Shown: piece after piece, positions 48,586 through 59,102 of the stretch | How the letters are laid out: the number at the start of each line of letters is the position of its first letter | How positions within the stretch are numbered: position 1 is the first letter of the stretch | Assembly: GCF_003288815.1 (NCBI RefSeq) | Contig: NZ_NHYM01000001.1 | Span: 221,357 to 285,356, forward strand | Reading direction: 5' to 3' | Source of the DNA: Helicobacter sp. 16-1353 | Lineage (GTDB): Bacteria > Campylobacterota > Campylobacteria > Campylobacterales > Helicobacteraceae | DNA: 64,000 bases | The notes under the pieces: generated by a model | The model's input: only the letters and a program-made list of their open reading frames with translations | Told to the model about the DNA's origin: nothing | Database searches by the model: none | Program-made: the position numbers and the translations under genes

Positions 48586-49385
48586 ATTCACGCTTAAGAG
48601 AAACTGCAGAGTATATGAGAGGGAAAACCTTAGTAATAAGTGGTGCAACAAGAGGAATTGGCAAGGCAATACTTTATAAATTTGCCCAAAATGGTGTGAA
48701 TGTCGCCTTTACATATAATAAAAATGAAGAGGAAGCAAAAAATATAATTAATGATGTAGAATCTAAATATAATATAAAAGCAAAGGCATATCCGCTGAAT
48801 GTGCTTGAACCAGAGCAATATATAGAATTATTTAAACAAATTGATGATGACTTTAATCGTGTTGATTTTTTTATCTCAAATGCAATAATTTATGGTAAAA
48901 GTGTAGCAGGTGGTTTTGCTCCATTTATGAGATTAAAACCCAAAGGATTAAATAATATTTATACAGCAACTGTTTTAGCATTTGTTGTTGGCTCACAAGA
49001 GGCTACAAAAAGAATGAAAGAAGTAGGCGGTGGCTCAATAGTAACCCTAAGCTCAACGGGGAATCTTGTATATATGCCAAATTATGCCGGACACGGAAGC
49101 TCGAAAAATGCTGTGGAAACAATCGTAAAATATGCAGCACAAGAATTAGGCGAATTTGGAATAAGAGTAAATGCCGTGAGTGGCGGACCAATCGATACAG
49201 ATGCTCTAAAGGCTTTCCCAGATTATGAGGTTGTAAAAGCAACAGTCGAAGAAGAATCCCCATTAAATAGAATGGGAACACCAGATGATTTAGCCGGAGC
49301 AGCATTTTTCTTATGCGATAATACGCAAAGTTCGTGGCTTACAGGGCAAACTATAGTAATTGATGGTGGCACAACATTTAGATAA
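48582..49385 (+). CDS. FabL-like enoyl-ACP reductase/short-chain dehydrogenase
   Basis: A 267-residue SDR. NAD(P) site [10 protein letters not shown] and a catalytic region [13 protein letters not shown] with Y-x6-K spacing, as in enoyl-ACP reductases, rather than the Y-x3-K of ordinary SDRs. The following [20 protein letters not shown] and final [11 protein letters not shown] are closest to FabL. It would then reduce enoyl-ACP in fatty acid elongation. H. pylori has a similar gene at this position annotated as a hydroxysteroid dehydrogenase. Confidence 0.8.
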   Translation: MNSRLRETAEYMRGKTLVISGATRGIGKAILYKFAQNGVNVAFTYNKNEEEAKNIINDVESKYNIKAKAYPLNVLEPEQYIELFKQIDDDFNRVDFFISNAIIYGKSVAGGFAPFMRLKPKGLNNIYTATVLAFVVGSQEATKRMKEVGGGSIVTLSSTGNLVYMPNYAGHGSSKNAVETIVKYAAQELGEFGIRVNAVSGGPIDTDALKAFPDYEVVKATVEEESPLNRMGTPDDLAGAAFFLCDNTQSSWLTGQTIVIDGGTTFR

Positions 49386-49405
49386 TTGACTTATAGCAGG
49401 AAAAT

Positions 49406-49954
49406 ATGTCTTTCTCAAAAAATCTACCAAATATCCTAACTATAATTAGGATAGTGCTTACAATACTAATGCTTATAATAATCATATATGGAACTAATAT
49501 ATTTCCAAGTTGGGTTGATTATTCTTGGATAAATTATTCAGCTTGTTTGATATTTGGCATTGCAAGTTGGACAGATTTTTTTGATGGATATATTGCAAGA
49601 ATATATAATGTAAAAAGTAAATTTGGAGAAGTTTTCGACCCATTAGCCGATAAAATGCTAATATTAGGAGCATTTATAGGTCTTTTATTGCTTGATAGGG
49701 CGAGTCCTTGGGCAGTTTTTCTAATATTAAGTAGAGAGTTTTTTATAACAGGACTTCGTGTAATTGCCGCAGGTGATGGTAGAAATATAGCTGCAAGCAA
49801 TCTTGGAAAATATAAAACAGGATTCCAAATTACAGCAATCGCTTTTCTACTAGCAGATTTATTTCCCGGAGGAACATTTTTATTATGGTGTGCTACGATA
49901 ATAACGATATATTCGGGTTATGACTATACAAAACAATATTATAAAAGTAAGTGA
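49406..49954 (+). CDS. pgsA: Phosphatidylglycerophosphate synthase
   Basis: 182 residues, five membrane helices, and the CDP-alcohol phosphotransferase motif D-x2-D-G-x2-A-R...G-x3-D-x3-D, seen as DFFDGYIARIYNVKSKFGEV followed by FDPLADK. It makes phosphatidylglycerophosphate from CDP-diacylglycerol. Confidence 0.94.
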   Translation: MSFSKNLPNILTIIRIVLTILMLIIIIYGTNIFPSWVDYSWINYSACLIFGIASWTDFFDGYIARIYNVKSKFGEVFDPLADKMLILGAFIGLLLLDRASPWAVFLILSREFFITGLRVIAAGDGRNIAASNLGKYKTGFQITAIAFLLADLFPGGTFLLWCATIITIYSGYDYTKQYYKSK

Positions 49955-49956
49955 TT

Positions 49957-51024
49957 ATGTGGTTAATTGTTTCAATCTTAGTTTTATCTTTTTTGATATT
50001 TTTCCATGAAAGTGGACATTTTCTAGTAGCTAGACTTTTTGGTGTAAAAGTTGAGGTTTTTAGCATTGGTTTTGGTAAGAAAATATGGACAAAAACATAT
50101 AAAGGGACACAATACGCAATTTCTGCCATTCCTCTTGGCGGATATGTGAAAATGAAAGGTCAAGATGACTTAAATCCAAATGAAATAAATAGTGATGATG
50201 ATAGTTATAACACAAAAGCTCCTTGGAAACGAATTTGTATATTATTTGCCGGAAGTGGAGCAAATATACTTCTAGCATTTTTACTATATATTATCATTGG
50301 AATATCTGGGATAAATAGCCTTCTTCCTATTATTGGTGATGTGGTAAAAGATTCTCCTGCACAAAATGCAGGATTAATTGCTAATGATAAGATAGTTAAA
50401 ATTGATGATAAAAATATCAAAACTTGGCGTGATATGAGTGATTACATTAGCAAAAAAAATACCTCGATAAATATAGAATATCAAAGAAATGGGCAATTAT
50501 ACCAAACAACATTAACACCAAAGATTCAAGATTCTAAGAATATTTTTGGAGAAGATATAAAGCAAGGCTTTATTGGCATTAAGGCAAAAGGCGAGGTTGG
50601 AAAAGTTAATTACACACTAAGTGAAATAATTCCATTTGCATTTAATGAGACTTTATTCGCAGGAAAATTAATATTACTTGGAATCCAAAAATTAATAACG
50701 GGGATTCTGCCTACAAGTCAGCTTGGCGGACCAATTGCAATAGTGCAGATAATTTCTCAAGCACAAGAAGCTGGGATTATTGCATTATTAGGACTTAGTG
50801 CTTTAATATCAATAAATCTTGGAATCCTAAATCTATTTCCAATACCTGCTTTAGATGGGGGACATATAGTTTTCACAGCCTATGAGTGGATTTCAAAAAA
50901 ACCTTTAAGCGAAACAACTATATATAGACTTACTATATTTGGGTGGATTCTATTATTTGCGTTAATGATATTAGGTTTATACAATGATATATCGAGAATA
51001 GCCACAAATATACCTTTAAAATAG
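49957..51024 (+). CDS. rseP: RseP-type site-2 membrane metalloprotease
   Basis: 355 residues. N-terminal HExxH in FHESGHFLVARLFGV, one PDZ domain (VVKDSPAQNAGLIANDKIVK), and a C-terminal LDGGH in PALDGGHIVFTAYE. It cleaves anti-sigma factors or leftover signal peptides within the membrane. The frame could begin at GTG 49951; ATG 49957 is taken as equally spaced and more standard. Confidence 0.93.
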   Translation: MWLIVSILVLSFLIFFHESGHFLVARLFGVKVEVFSIGFGKKIWTKTYKGTQYAISAIPLGGYVKMKGQDDLNPNEINSDDDSYNTKAPWKRICILFAGSGANILLAFLLYIIIGISGINSLLPIIGDVVKDSPAQNAGLIANDKIVKIDDKNIKTWRDMSDYISKKNTSINIEYQRNGQLYQTTLTPKIQDSKNIFGEDIKQGFIGIKAKGEVGKVNYTLSEIIPFAFNETLFAGKLILLGIQKLITGILPTSQLGGPIAIVQIISQAQEAGIIALLGLSALISINLGILNLFPIPALDGGHIVFTAYEWISKKPLSETTIYRLTIFGWILLFALMILGLYNDISRIATNIPLK

Positions 51025-51032
51025 GAAAAGTA

Positions 51033-51725
51033 ATGATAGATAAAACAAAAAGAGAAGTGCAATTAAAAGAAAATCTAAGAATCCTAATTGAAAATATCGA
51101 AGAAGAAAGACTAAAATATTCTTCACATCAAATAATACAACTAGTAGCAGTTTCAAAATATGTTAGTTTATATGATATTGTAGCACTCTATAATGCAGGA
51201 CAAAGAACATTTGGAGAAAATAAAGTTCAAGATTTAAAGCTAAAAGCCCAATCTTTAGATAATCTACCTATACAATGGCATATGATAGGCACTTTACAAG
51301 AAAATAAAATAAATCAACTTATATCATTAAAACCGACTATGCTTCAATCTCTAGATTCTATAAAGCTTGCTAAGAGTATTCAATCAAAATTAGAACAAAA
51401 CAATACAAAGCTTAATTGTTTGCTTCAAGTTAATAGCTCAAATGAACTAACAAAAAGCGGTTTTAGCTTGGATTCTGCTATAGATTCATATAAAGAAATA
51501 TTAGAAATTGCTCCAAATATAAATTTGCAAGGGATAATGACAATTGCTACAAATACAGATGATAAAAAAATCATAGAATCCTGCTTTAAAAAAACAAAAG
51601 ATATTTTTGACAAACTTACTCCAATAGGTGCTAAAATATTATCTTGTGGAATGAGTGATGATTATAAAATCGCAATTGCAAATGGTGCAAATATGCTTCG
51701 TATAGGCTCTAGAATCTTTAAATAG
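51033..51725 (+). CDS. YggS-family pyridoxal-phosphate-binding protein
   Basis: A 230-residue single-domain PLP protein: LVAVSKYVSLYDI with the PLP Lys, AGQRTFGENKVQDLKLK, WHMIGTLQENKI, and MSDDYKIAIANGANMLRIGSR (given in part), which binds phosphate. It helps PLP homeostasis. It is nine bases after rseP. Confidence 0.93.
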   Translation: MIDKTKREVQLKENLRILIENIEEERLKYSSHQIIQLVAVSKYVSLYDIVALYNAGQRTFGENKVQDLKLKAQSLDNLPIQWHMIGTLQENKINQLISLKPTMLQSLDSIKLAKSIQSKLEQNNTKLNCLLQVNSSNELTKSGFSLDSAIDSYKEILEIAPNINLQGIMTIATNTDDKKIIESCFKKTKDIFDKLTPIGAKILSCGMSDDYKIAIANGANMLRIGSRIFK

Positions 51726-51793
51726 CTATTTAAAATATGCTTTTGTTAAGATTTTATATATAAATTTAATGCTAATAATTTACATAATTAATA

Positions 51794-51799
51794 TATAAT
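51794..51799 (+). promoter_or_regulatory. Probable -10 box for htrA
   Basis: TATAAT, 33 bases before the htrA start in a very AT-rich leader. Confidence 0.4.
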
Positions 51800-51831
51800 T
51801 AACAAAAATTATCAATAAGGAAAATAAAACA

Positions 51832-53256
51832 ATGAAGTGTTTATATATTTTAGTTATTCCATTTTTATTTTTAAGTGGATTTACTTTTGATGAAATGCCT
51901 TCTATATCAAAAAGAAATGATGTAGGTATTTCACAAAATTCTATACAATCTTATAATAGTGCAATTAGCGAAGTAAAAAAAAGCGTAGTAAATATTTCTA
52001 CACAGAAAAAAGTATCAAATAACATAGCAAATCACCCAATGTTTAATGACCCAATATTTAGGCAGTTTTTCGGGGATTTATATAATAATATGCCACAAGA
52101 TAGAATCGAGCGTTCACTTGGAAGTGGTGTAATCGTATCAAAAGACGGATATATCGTAACAAATAACCATGTAATAGAAGATGCAGATAAGATTCTAGTT
52201 TCACTGCCAAATAATTCAAAAAAAGAATATGAAGCAAAACTAATAGGAAAAGACCCAAGAAGTGATTTAGCTGTAATCAAAATCAATCAAAATAATTTAC
52301 CTTATGCAAAATTAGGAGATAGTAATGACTTAATGGTAGGTGATATTGTATTTGCCATAGGGAATCCATTTGGAGTAGGTGAGAGCGTTACTATGGGGAT
52401 AATATCAGCATTAAATAAAACCGAAATGGGGATTAATGATTATGAAAATTTTATCCAAACAGATGCTTCAATAAATCCGGGTAATTCTGGAGGTGCTCTA
52501 GTGGATAGTCGCGGGGCTTTGATTGGGATAAATACTGCGATATTATCACGAACAGGTGGAAATCACGGCATTGGATTCGCAATCCCTTCTGATATGGTAA
52601 AAAAAATCACAACAACATTAATTGAAAAAGGAACTATTGAGCGAGGTTATTTAGGTGTTGGGATTCAAGATGTAACAGAAAATTTATCAAATCTATATAA
52701 TGGAAAAAATGGTGCTGTTTTAGTAAATGTAGATAAAGATGGAGCAGCAGCAAAAGCTGGTTTAAAAGTATGGGATTTGATTGTTGCAATAAATAATAAA
52801 CCTATATCAAGTGCATCAGAATTAAAAAATACAATAGGTTCATTTAGTCCAAACGAAATAATCAACATAACATATATGAGAAATAAAAAAGAATATACAA
52901 CTAAAGTAAAATTAGGTAAATCAGAAAGTGATACAATAGCACAAACCCAAACAAAGCAAAATAATGGTAGTGCAAAAAATTCAAATTATGGTTTAAGTGT
53001 AGAAAATATCACAAACCAAACTAGACAAATGTATAGATTACCAAATAATCTAAATGGTGTTATTGTAAGTAGCGTAGAAGAAAATAGTAAGGCTGATAAT
53101 GTAGGATTCGAGAAAGGTGATATAATTTCTCAAATTGAAGATGTAGTAATAAATAATATAAAAGATTTTAATACAGCAATGACAAAATATAAAAATAAGC
53201 CAAAGAGAATCTTAGTTTATCAACAAACAGGTGCAAAAACCTTAGTTTTAGATTAA
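51832..53256 (+). CDS. htrA: HtrA/DegP serine protease-chaperone
   Basis: 474 residues. Signal peptide, trypsin-like domain with catalytic His (TNNHVIEDADK), Asp (PRSDLAVIKI) and Ser (NPGNSGGALVDS), then two PDZ domains (VLVNVDKDGAAAKAGLK; GVIVSSVEENSKADNVGF). Secreted HtrA of Helicobacter and Campylobacter cleaves E-cadherin, and it also maintains periplasmic proteins under stress. Length is typical. A hairpin follows the stop. Confidence 0.96.
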   Translation: MKCLYILVIPFLFLSGFTFDEMPSISKRNDVGISQNSIQSYNSAISEVKKSVVNISTQKKVSNNIANHPMFNDPIFRQFFGDLYNNMPQDRIERSLGSGVIVSKDGYIVTNNHVIEDADKILVSLPNNSKKEYEAKLIGKDPRSDLAVIKINQNNLPYAKLGDSNDLMVGDIVFAIGNPFGVGESVTMGIISALNKTEMGINDYENFIQTDASINPGNSGGALVDSRGALIGINTAILSRTGGNHGIGFAIPSDMVKKITTTLIEKGTIERGYLGVGIQDVTENLSNLYNGKNGAVLVNVDKDGAAAKAGLKVWDLIVAINNKPISSASELKNTIGSFSPNEIINITYMRNKKEYTTKVKLGKSESDTIAQTQTKQNNGSAKNSNYGLSVENITNQTRQMYRLPNNLNGVIVSSVEENSKADNVGFEKGDIISQIEDVVINNIKDFNTAMTKYKNKPKRILVYQQTGAKTLVLD

Positions 53257-53266
53257 TAAAATCCAA

Positions 53267-53301
53267 ATATTTAGAGAGTTAGATTCTAACTTTCTAAATA
53301 T
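53267..53301 (+). terminator. Hairpin after htrA
   Basis: ATATTTAGAGAGTTA pairs with TAACTTTCTAAATAT (14 of 15 pairs) around a GATTC-containing loop. It is probably the htrA terminator, although no U run follows. Confidence 0.55.
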
Positions 53302-53524
53302 AAGATTTATATAATTTAGCATCATATTTGAAAATTATCTATAAATAGCTATTTCACGGAAAAATATAGATATTTAATGTAATAAATCCAAAAATACTTA
53401 AATAAATGTTAAAATTTTTAACTTAAATGCAAGAAAGTGCGATATTAACTTAACAATTTTTAAACTATTTCAATACAACTTTAGGTAGAATCCATAGTTT
53501 TAGATATGAATTTAAGGGATTGCA

Positions 53525-56500
53525 ATGTTACGAATAATTTTATCATTATGTTTTTTTACACTTTTTGTGTTTGCAGATAGCTGCGATTTTAGTAATAGCA
53601 AGCAAAAAGACTGCGAACTCGATATTAATAATCCTCCAATTTTATTACATAAATTTATAGATGAAAATGACAATGTGTCCTTAGAATATGGGGCTTGTAT
53701 TTACGATGGCAAAATCCAAATATATGATGAAGAATACGATGTTATAAATTGTTCTATGGTTGAAAACAATAAAGGATTTTTAACAGAAGGTGTTATTTTT
53801 GAAAATACGATAGATTCTAATAATGATATAAATTATAAATTAACTACAAATAAAAATATAGAGCTCAAAAATGACAATATTTTATTGCGTGTGGCTGGGG
53901 ATTTTGTATTAGATAGTGGAATTAGGATAAATACCCAACAACCAAAAAATTTAATTATAGAGATAGTAGAAGGAACAAATGGTAAAAGTAATATAATCTT
54001 ACAACGAGGGGCAAAACTAGGTGCTGAGGGCATTATTATGCCTGATGGTGAAAACTCAACAATAACATTAAATACATTCTTCGGTGGCATTTATGAAGAA
54101 GATTTTATAAACACAATCAATGAAACAGAGCAAGATAAACGCGGAAATATGGAAACAATTATCAATGTGGATAATATTTTTTCCTTATCACAAGATGGCG
54201 AAGCAATAAATCCATATAATGGCAATGTAGTATGTGGTCCTGAGGTGAATCCACTTGATTTGAGCAATAATCAATATATTTTAAAAAGATTATATAGTGT
54301 TAAAAATGATTCTAAAGATTCCCCAAATGATGAAAATTCTATATGTGAAGTAAAAGAAGGTAAATGCTTTGATGGAATCCTTGCTTATAATGATATTGAT
54401 ATACAAAATAAAGATTATAAAATCGCTACTGCAAAATTAGATATTATACCTAGTTATGGTGTTTTTATTGAGAGTGGAAAAATCTATTTACAAGATGGTT
54501 CTCAAGCCAATTTGAATGATATGCTTCCAAATGCAAATATTCTTAGCCAAAATGATGGACAATGTGGAATCCCTAATAAAGTAGCATTTAGTCAAGAAGT
54601 AATAGATTTATATAATACTACAATGATAGCAGAAGCTACACCACAAGAAAAACAAGAAAGTAATGATATAAATATAGAAGAGCCACAAGAAGAGTTAAGT
54701 GATAGTTTTATTGATGATGAACCTCTTGTTGAATATAAAGATAATATTGCAAATCAAGATGAAATTAATGTAGCAAAAATCGATATAAATGATGATTTTT
54801 TAATTATAGAAAAAGAAAATTTTGATAATTTTAATAAAATTTGCAATGGAGATTTGCAGTGTTTATCCAATCAATTATTACCTTTTGATAAACTAATTTG
54901 GAATAAACTATCATCAAATAGCAAGGTAAATTCAATCTATATTCTTAATCTCACAAATGATAAATTAGATGTAATCTGCAATATTACAGATTATTATGGA
55001 GAAAATTTAGAGATTTCAAATAATCTTGATTCCAATAATATATTAGGAACAATTGATTTAAAATTTCCACAATCTAGCAATGAAACACAAATCACTTGTA
55101 AAAGCACAAATACAACAAAACAAACAAATAAAATAAATGTTACTCCTGCAAAATTTGTTTTAAATCCAATTTTTGAGGATTCTGACTCACTAAAAGCAGG
55201 TGTAATAAATATTATATTTGAAAATTCAAAAGCACTTAATCTTGAGGGTGAAATTGATAGTGGATTTAATGGAAATTTAATTGCAGATTCTAATAGTTTA
55301 GAATTTAAACAAAATAATATGTGTTCTTCTCCAAATAAAGAAGTTTTCATACAAAAGCCAATGACAATAAGCTTTGAGAATGGAGAAATGATAGACAACA
55401 AAGCAGAATTTATTGCAAATACTATTACAAAAGGGAAACTTAATATAAATTTTAATATAGAAAATAATACTGATTTTTGTTCAAATGATAATCCAAATAT
55501 GCCAAAATGTATAAATGCAAATATATCAAAAGATATTAATGTTATTCCAGCTAATTTTATGATTAAAACAGATATTATTTCACCTTACAAAATATCATAT
55601 TATGGGCAGATTGATGATAGAAATACATTCAAATTTAACCCAATATTAGATATTACATTAAATGCATTAAATAATAAAGATGAGATTATAGATATAAATC
55701 AATCTTGTAATTATGGTTCGATACAACTTGGTTTAGATTCTAATTTGTTAGTGGAATTCAAACGAAGTGTAAGCGATAGATTAAATTCAAAAGTTAATAT
55801 ATATTTAGATGAGTTTGATGATAAACAAACTGCTAATCTAAGTGTTTATTTTGGGATTACAAAAGTTGCTGATAAATATAATAATTTAAGAAAAATAAAA
55901 CAAAATGATTTAGTTGAACCACAAGAAATAAAACTAACTGATTTATCATTTAATGCAAAATACAAAACGGGTAATAAATTTTATGATTATAATGATTTAA
56001 TTGTTTATGATAGATTAACAGATGATTCTAAACCTATAAGCGTTATCATTGCAAGAGGAAAAATGCAAGTAGATAATACAATTAATGATTCTGGAGAGGA
56101 AAACGCAGTAATAATAAAATATGAAATATATTGTGAAACTTGCGATACAAATATATTGGCAAAATACTTAGAAGTTAATAATATGGAGATGGATAGCCCA
56201 AATTGGTATATAAATACAAAACATCCTAGTGATTTTTATCTAAGTGATAAATTTATTAAAACAAATCTAAATATTCAAAATTCAAATAAAGCATTTGAAG
56301 GAATGCAAAAAATAATTTTTACAAATAATGTTGCTGGAAATTATAATGTTACAATCGACCAAACATATTCAGGATTCGCTCCATATTTGAATTATAATAA
56401 AGATTTTAAAAATATCTATTTAGGAAATTCATTTGATGTTTCTATTAAAATCAATCAAATAATGCAAAATATAAAACCTGAAATAAAAGAGGAAGAAACT

Positions 56501-56623
56501 ATAGAACCTCCAAAAGTAGAAATTAAAGAGAAAAAACAAGTAGTTTCGAAAAAACCTGAGGTAAAAAGCCCAAAACCTAAAGCAAAATCTCCAAATCAAA
56601 TTCAACTTGACATTGAGGATTAA
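53525..56623 (+). CDS. Large secreted hypothetical protein, possibly MshQ-like
   Basis: A 1032-residue protein with signal peptide (IILSLCFFTLFVFADSCDF) and many beta-strand stretches. Cysteines are scattered in pairs (CDFSNSKQKDC; ICNGDLQC). A repeated theme of NVTPAKFVLNP and NVIPANFMIKT starts two similar beta modules. The C-terminal ~45 residues are Pro/Lys-rich. The x-P-A-x-F opening of modules resembles the DUF6701 part of MshQ-type pilus-biogenesis proteins; I hold that only tentatively. It overlaps ogt by 17 bases. It lies outside the cytoplasm, function unknown. Confidence 0.7.
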   Translation: MLRIILSLCFFTLFVFADSCDFSNSKQKDCELDINNPPILLHKFIDENDNVSLEYGACIYDGKIQIYDEEYDVINCSMVENNKGFLTEGVIFENTIDSNNDINYKLTTNKNIELKNDNILLRVAGDFVLDSGIRINTQQPKNLIIEIVEGTNGKSNIILQRGAKLGAEGIIMPDGENSTITLNTFFGGIYEEDFINTINETEQDKRGNMETIINVDNIFSLSQDGEAINPYNGNVVCGPEVNPLDLSNNQYILKRLYSVKNDSKDSPNDENSICEVKEGKCFDGILAYNDIDIQNKDYKIATAKLDIIPSYGVFIESGKIYLQDGSQANLNDMLPNANILSQNDGQCGIPNKVAFSQEVIDLYNTTMIAEATPQEKQESNDINIEEPQEELSDSFIDDEPLVEYKDNIANQDEINVAKIDINDDFLIIEKENFDNFNKICNGDLQCLSNQLLPFDKLIWNKLSSNSKVNSIYILNLTNDKLDVICNITDYYGENLEISNNLDSNNILGTIDLKFPQSSNETQITCKSTNTTKQTNKINVTPAKFVLNPIFEDSDSLKAGVINIIFENSKALNLEGEIDSGFNGNLIADSNSLEFKQNNMCSSPNKEVFIQKPMTISFENGEMIDNKAEFIANTITKGKLNINFNIENNTDFCSNDNPNMPKCINANISKDINVIPANFMIKTDIISPYKISYYGQIDDRNTFKFNPILDITLNALNNKDEIIDINQSCNYGSIQLGLDSNLLVEFKRSVSDRLNSKVNIYLDEFDDKQTANLSVYFGITKVADKYNNLRKIKQNDLVEPQEIKLTDLSFNAKYKTGNKFYDYNDLIVYDRLTDDSKPISVIIARGKMQVDNTINDSGEENAVIIKYEIYCETCDTNILAKYLEVNNMEMDSPNWYINTKHPSDFYLSDKFIKTNLNIQNSNKAFEGMQKIIFTNNVAGNYNVTIDQTYSGFAPYLNYNKDFKNIYLGNSFDVSIKINQIMQNIKPEIKEEETIEPPKVEIKEKKQVVSKKPEVKSPKPKAKSPNQIQLDIED

Positions 56624-57077
56624 AGAGATATTTAGGGATTTATATAGAAGTCCAATTGGATTATTAGAAATAATAGCTAATAAAAATGCTTTGCTTGTAG
56701 TTAGTAAAATAAATTTATTAGATTCTAATATAAATCCAAATGAAATAACTAATAAAACAAAAAACCAACTAGAATCTTATTTTAATAAAAATCTAAAAAA
56801 TTTTGATTTGCCACTAAATCCACAAGGAAGTAATTTTAATAAAAAAGTTTGGAATGAATTAATTAAGATTCCCTTTGGAGAAGTTAAAAGCTATAAACAA
56901 ATAGCTCAAAATATAAATAATCCAAATGCTTATAGAGCCGTTGGTAATGCAAATAATAAAAATCCAATTTTGATTATTATTCCTTGTCATAGGGTTATAA
57001 AAAATGATGGTTCAATAGGCGGATATGCATTAGAAATAAATATAAAAAAACAACTTTTAGAATTAGAAAATAATTAA
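56607..57077 (+). CDS. ogt: Methylated-DNA-protein-cysteine methyltransferase
   Basis: A 156-residue suicide repair protein. Active-site PCHRV (about residue 127) with [20 protein letters not shown] and [16 protein letters not shown] before it. It removes O6-alkylguanine lesions. The start is a TTG inside the end of the 1032-residue gene; a second TTG two codons later is possible. It is convergent with ruvC, overlapping it by four bases. Confidence 0.92.
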   Translation: MTLRIKEIFRDLYRSPIGLLEIIANKNALLVVSKINLLDSNINPNEITNKTKNQLESYFNKNLKNFDLPLNPQGSNFNKKVWNELIKIPFGEVKSYKQIAQNINNPNAYRAVGNANNKNPILIIIPCHRVIKNDGSIGGYALEINIKKQLLELENN

Positions 57078-57553
57078 AGTATATTTAATTTAATATGATT
57101 GTAATGAGTTATAGCAATCGCCATTGCATCTGTTATATCAAGTGGTTTTATATCTTTTTTTATTCCTAGCATTTTTTTTACCATAAATGCGACTTGAGTC
57201 TTATCTGCTTTTCCATTTCCTGTAATTGATTTTTTAACTTGAAGTGGTGTATATTCATAAAAATTTCCTAATTCCTGAATAATCTTAAAGCTAATCGCTC
57301 CTCGAAATTGTGCTAGTTTAATAACTGTTTTTGGATTATATGCATAAAAAATATCCTCAATCGCCACAGAATCTATCTTATAATTTTTTAATACTAAATT
57401 TATTCCTTCATTAAATTCACTTATTTGATATTGAAGTTTATTTTCCTTTATCTTGATAAATCCAGCTTCAAGTAAAGAAATTTTATTTTTTTCTCCATTT
57501 ATTATTGCGTATCCACAATTTTTAGTTCCCGGGTCAATTCCTAAAATATTCAC
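57074..57553 (-). CDS. ruvC: Crossover junction endodeoxyribonuclease RuvC
   Basis: 159 residues. [17 protein letters not shown] with catalytic Asp, [14 protein letters not shown] with Glu, and [14 protein letters not shown] with the terminal acidic residues. GTG 57553 follows AAAGG and fits the family. The frame opens nine codons further. Divergent from dnaA. Confidence 0.94.
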   Translation of the reverse strand: MNILGIDPGTKNCGYAIINGEKNKISLLEAGFIKIKENKLQYQISEFNEGINLVLKNYKIDSVAIEDIFYAYNPKTVIKLAQFRGAISFKIIQELGNFYEYTPLQVKKSITGNGKADKTQVAFMVKKMLGIKKDIKPLDITDAMAIAITHYNHIKLNIL

Positions 57554-57611
57554 AAAATTACCTTTATGATAAAATATCATTTATATATTTATAACACATT
57601 TTGGAGATTAT

Positions 57612-58931
57612 ATGATTTGGGATATTATACTAAAAGAATTAAAAAAGGAAATTCCGCTAATAGATTATAATCGATATATAAAAAATCTAAGATTCGATGA
57701 AAAAAATTCACAATCTGATGTGAAAGTTTTAATTACTGATAATATTTATATTGCAAATTGGATTAAAAGAAATTATACAAATAAAATAGCCTCTTTATTT
57801 GAAAATGAAACAGAAATAAAACCCACAATAAAAATAAATGTTCAAAAAAATTATGAAAATACCAAAAATACTAAAACAAATTACGATATAAAAATTATCC
57901 AAAATAATCAAAAACAATCAATAATAAATCCCTCTTATACATTTGAAACATTTGTAGTAGGAGAATCTAATAAATTCGCATTCAATGTATCCGAAAAAGT
58001 AGCACAAAATCAAGGAAAACTTTATAATCCACTTTTTATTAGTGGAGACACTGGACTTGGAAAAACCCATCTCTTAAATGCTATTGGAAACTATAATATA
58101 GGTAAAAAAAATATTATTTTAATTACTTGTGAAGAATTTTTAAATGATTTTACAAGCCATCAATTAAATAAAACATTTGATAAATTTAGAGCAAAATATA
58201 GAAATTGTGATTATTTATTAATCGATGATATTCAATTTTTAGTTGGGAAAACGCGAACACAAGAAGAATTTTTTTATACTTTTAATGAATTAAAAGAAAA
58301 TAATAAACAAATTGTTTTAACTTCAGATAAACAAATTAAAGATTTAGAAATTGTAGAGAGATTAAAATCAAGATTCCAGAATGGAGTAACCGCACAAATA
58401 CAACCTCCAGAATTAGAAACAAAAATAGCAATTATAAAGAAAAAATGTGAATTGGATTTAATCCAATTAGACGATGAAATAATAAATTACATCGCAACAA
58501 ATGTGAATAATAATATAAGAATAATAGAAGGCATATTAATGACAATAAATTCATATGCTTCCATTATGAATCAAGAAATAACACTTGATTTTGTAAAAAA
58601 TTCTATAAAAAGTTATAAAAACACAAACACAGAAAAAATAAATCTCGAAGAAATAATAAATATAACAGCAAAATCACTAAATATAAAAACAGCAGATATA
58701 AAAAATAAAAAAAGAACAAAAGATATTTTATTAGCCAAAAAAATAGTAATTTATCTTGGACGAACACTAATTAGAAATTCAATGACAGAATTAGCAAATT
58801 TCCTAGATTTTAAAGACCATAGTTCAATAAGTAAAGCAATGAAAAAAATACAAGAGGAAATAGAAAATAATAATGAAATAAGAATAAAAATCGAGGAAAT
58901 AGAAAATAAGATAAAAGATTCCAAAAAATAA
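57612..58931 (+). CDS. dnaA: Chromosomal replication initiator DnaA
   Basis: 439 residues with domain I (WDIILKELKKE), a low-complexity linker (about 80-110), AAA+ domain (GDTGLGKTHLLNAIG, LIDDIQFL) and the DNA-binding signature DHSSISKAM near the C-terminus. Followed by dnaN and gyrB, marking the origin region. Confidence 0.97.
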   Translation: MIWDIILKELKKEIPLIDYNRYIKNLRFDEKNSQSDVKVLITDNIYIANWIKRNYTNKIASLFENETEIKPTIKINVQKNYENTKNTKTNYDIKIIQNNQKQSIINPSYTFETFVVGESNKFAFNVSEKVAQNQGKLYNPLFISGDTGLGKTHLLNAIGNYNIGKKNIILITCEEFLNDFTSHQLNKTFDKFRAKYRNCDYLLIDDIQFLVGKTRTQEEFFYTFNELKENNKQIVLTSDKQIKDLEIVERLKSRFQNGVTAQIQPPELETKIAIIKKKCELDLIQLDDEIINYIATNVNNNIRIIEGILMTINSYASIMNQEITLDFVKNSIKSYKNTNTEKINLEEIINITAKSLNIKTADIKNKKRTKDILLAKKIVIYLGRTLIRNSMTELANFLDFKDHSSISKAMKKIQEEIENNNEIRIKIEEIENKIKDSKK

Positions 58932-59102
58932 ATAATTTTATAAGTGAATTTATGTGAAAATACAATACAACTTTTTCACAATATAAAATATATAAAATAA
59001 GTAGTCATATTAGTAAAAATTAGACTTTTTCACATAAATCACAATTATACTAATAATACTAAAAATATTTATATATTAAAATTTTCAAAGATAGGAATAA
59101 CA
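58932..59102. other. Candidate replication origin (oriC) between dnaA and dnaN
   Basis: A very AT-rich gap of 171 bases with four TTCAC cores, the essential core of DnaA boxes in Campylobacterota: GTGAA at 58944-58948 and 58954-58958 (minus strand), and TTCAC at 58975-58979 and 59029-59033. Two of them are TTTTTCACA. The gap upstream of dnaA has none. AT-rich blocks next to them could be the unwinding element. Confidence 0.6.
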
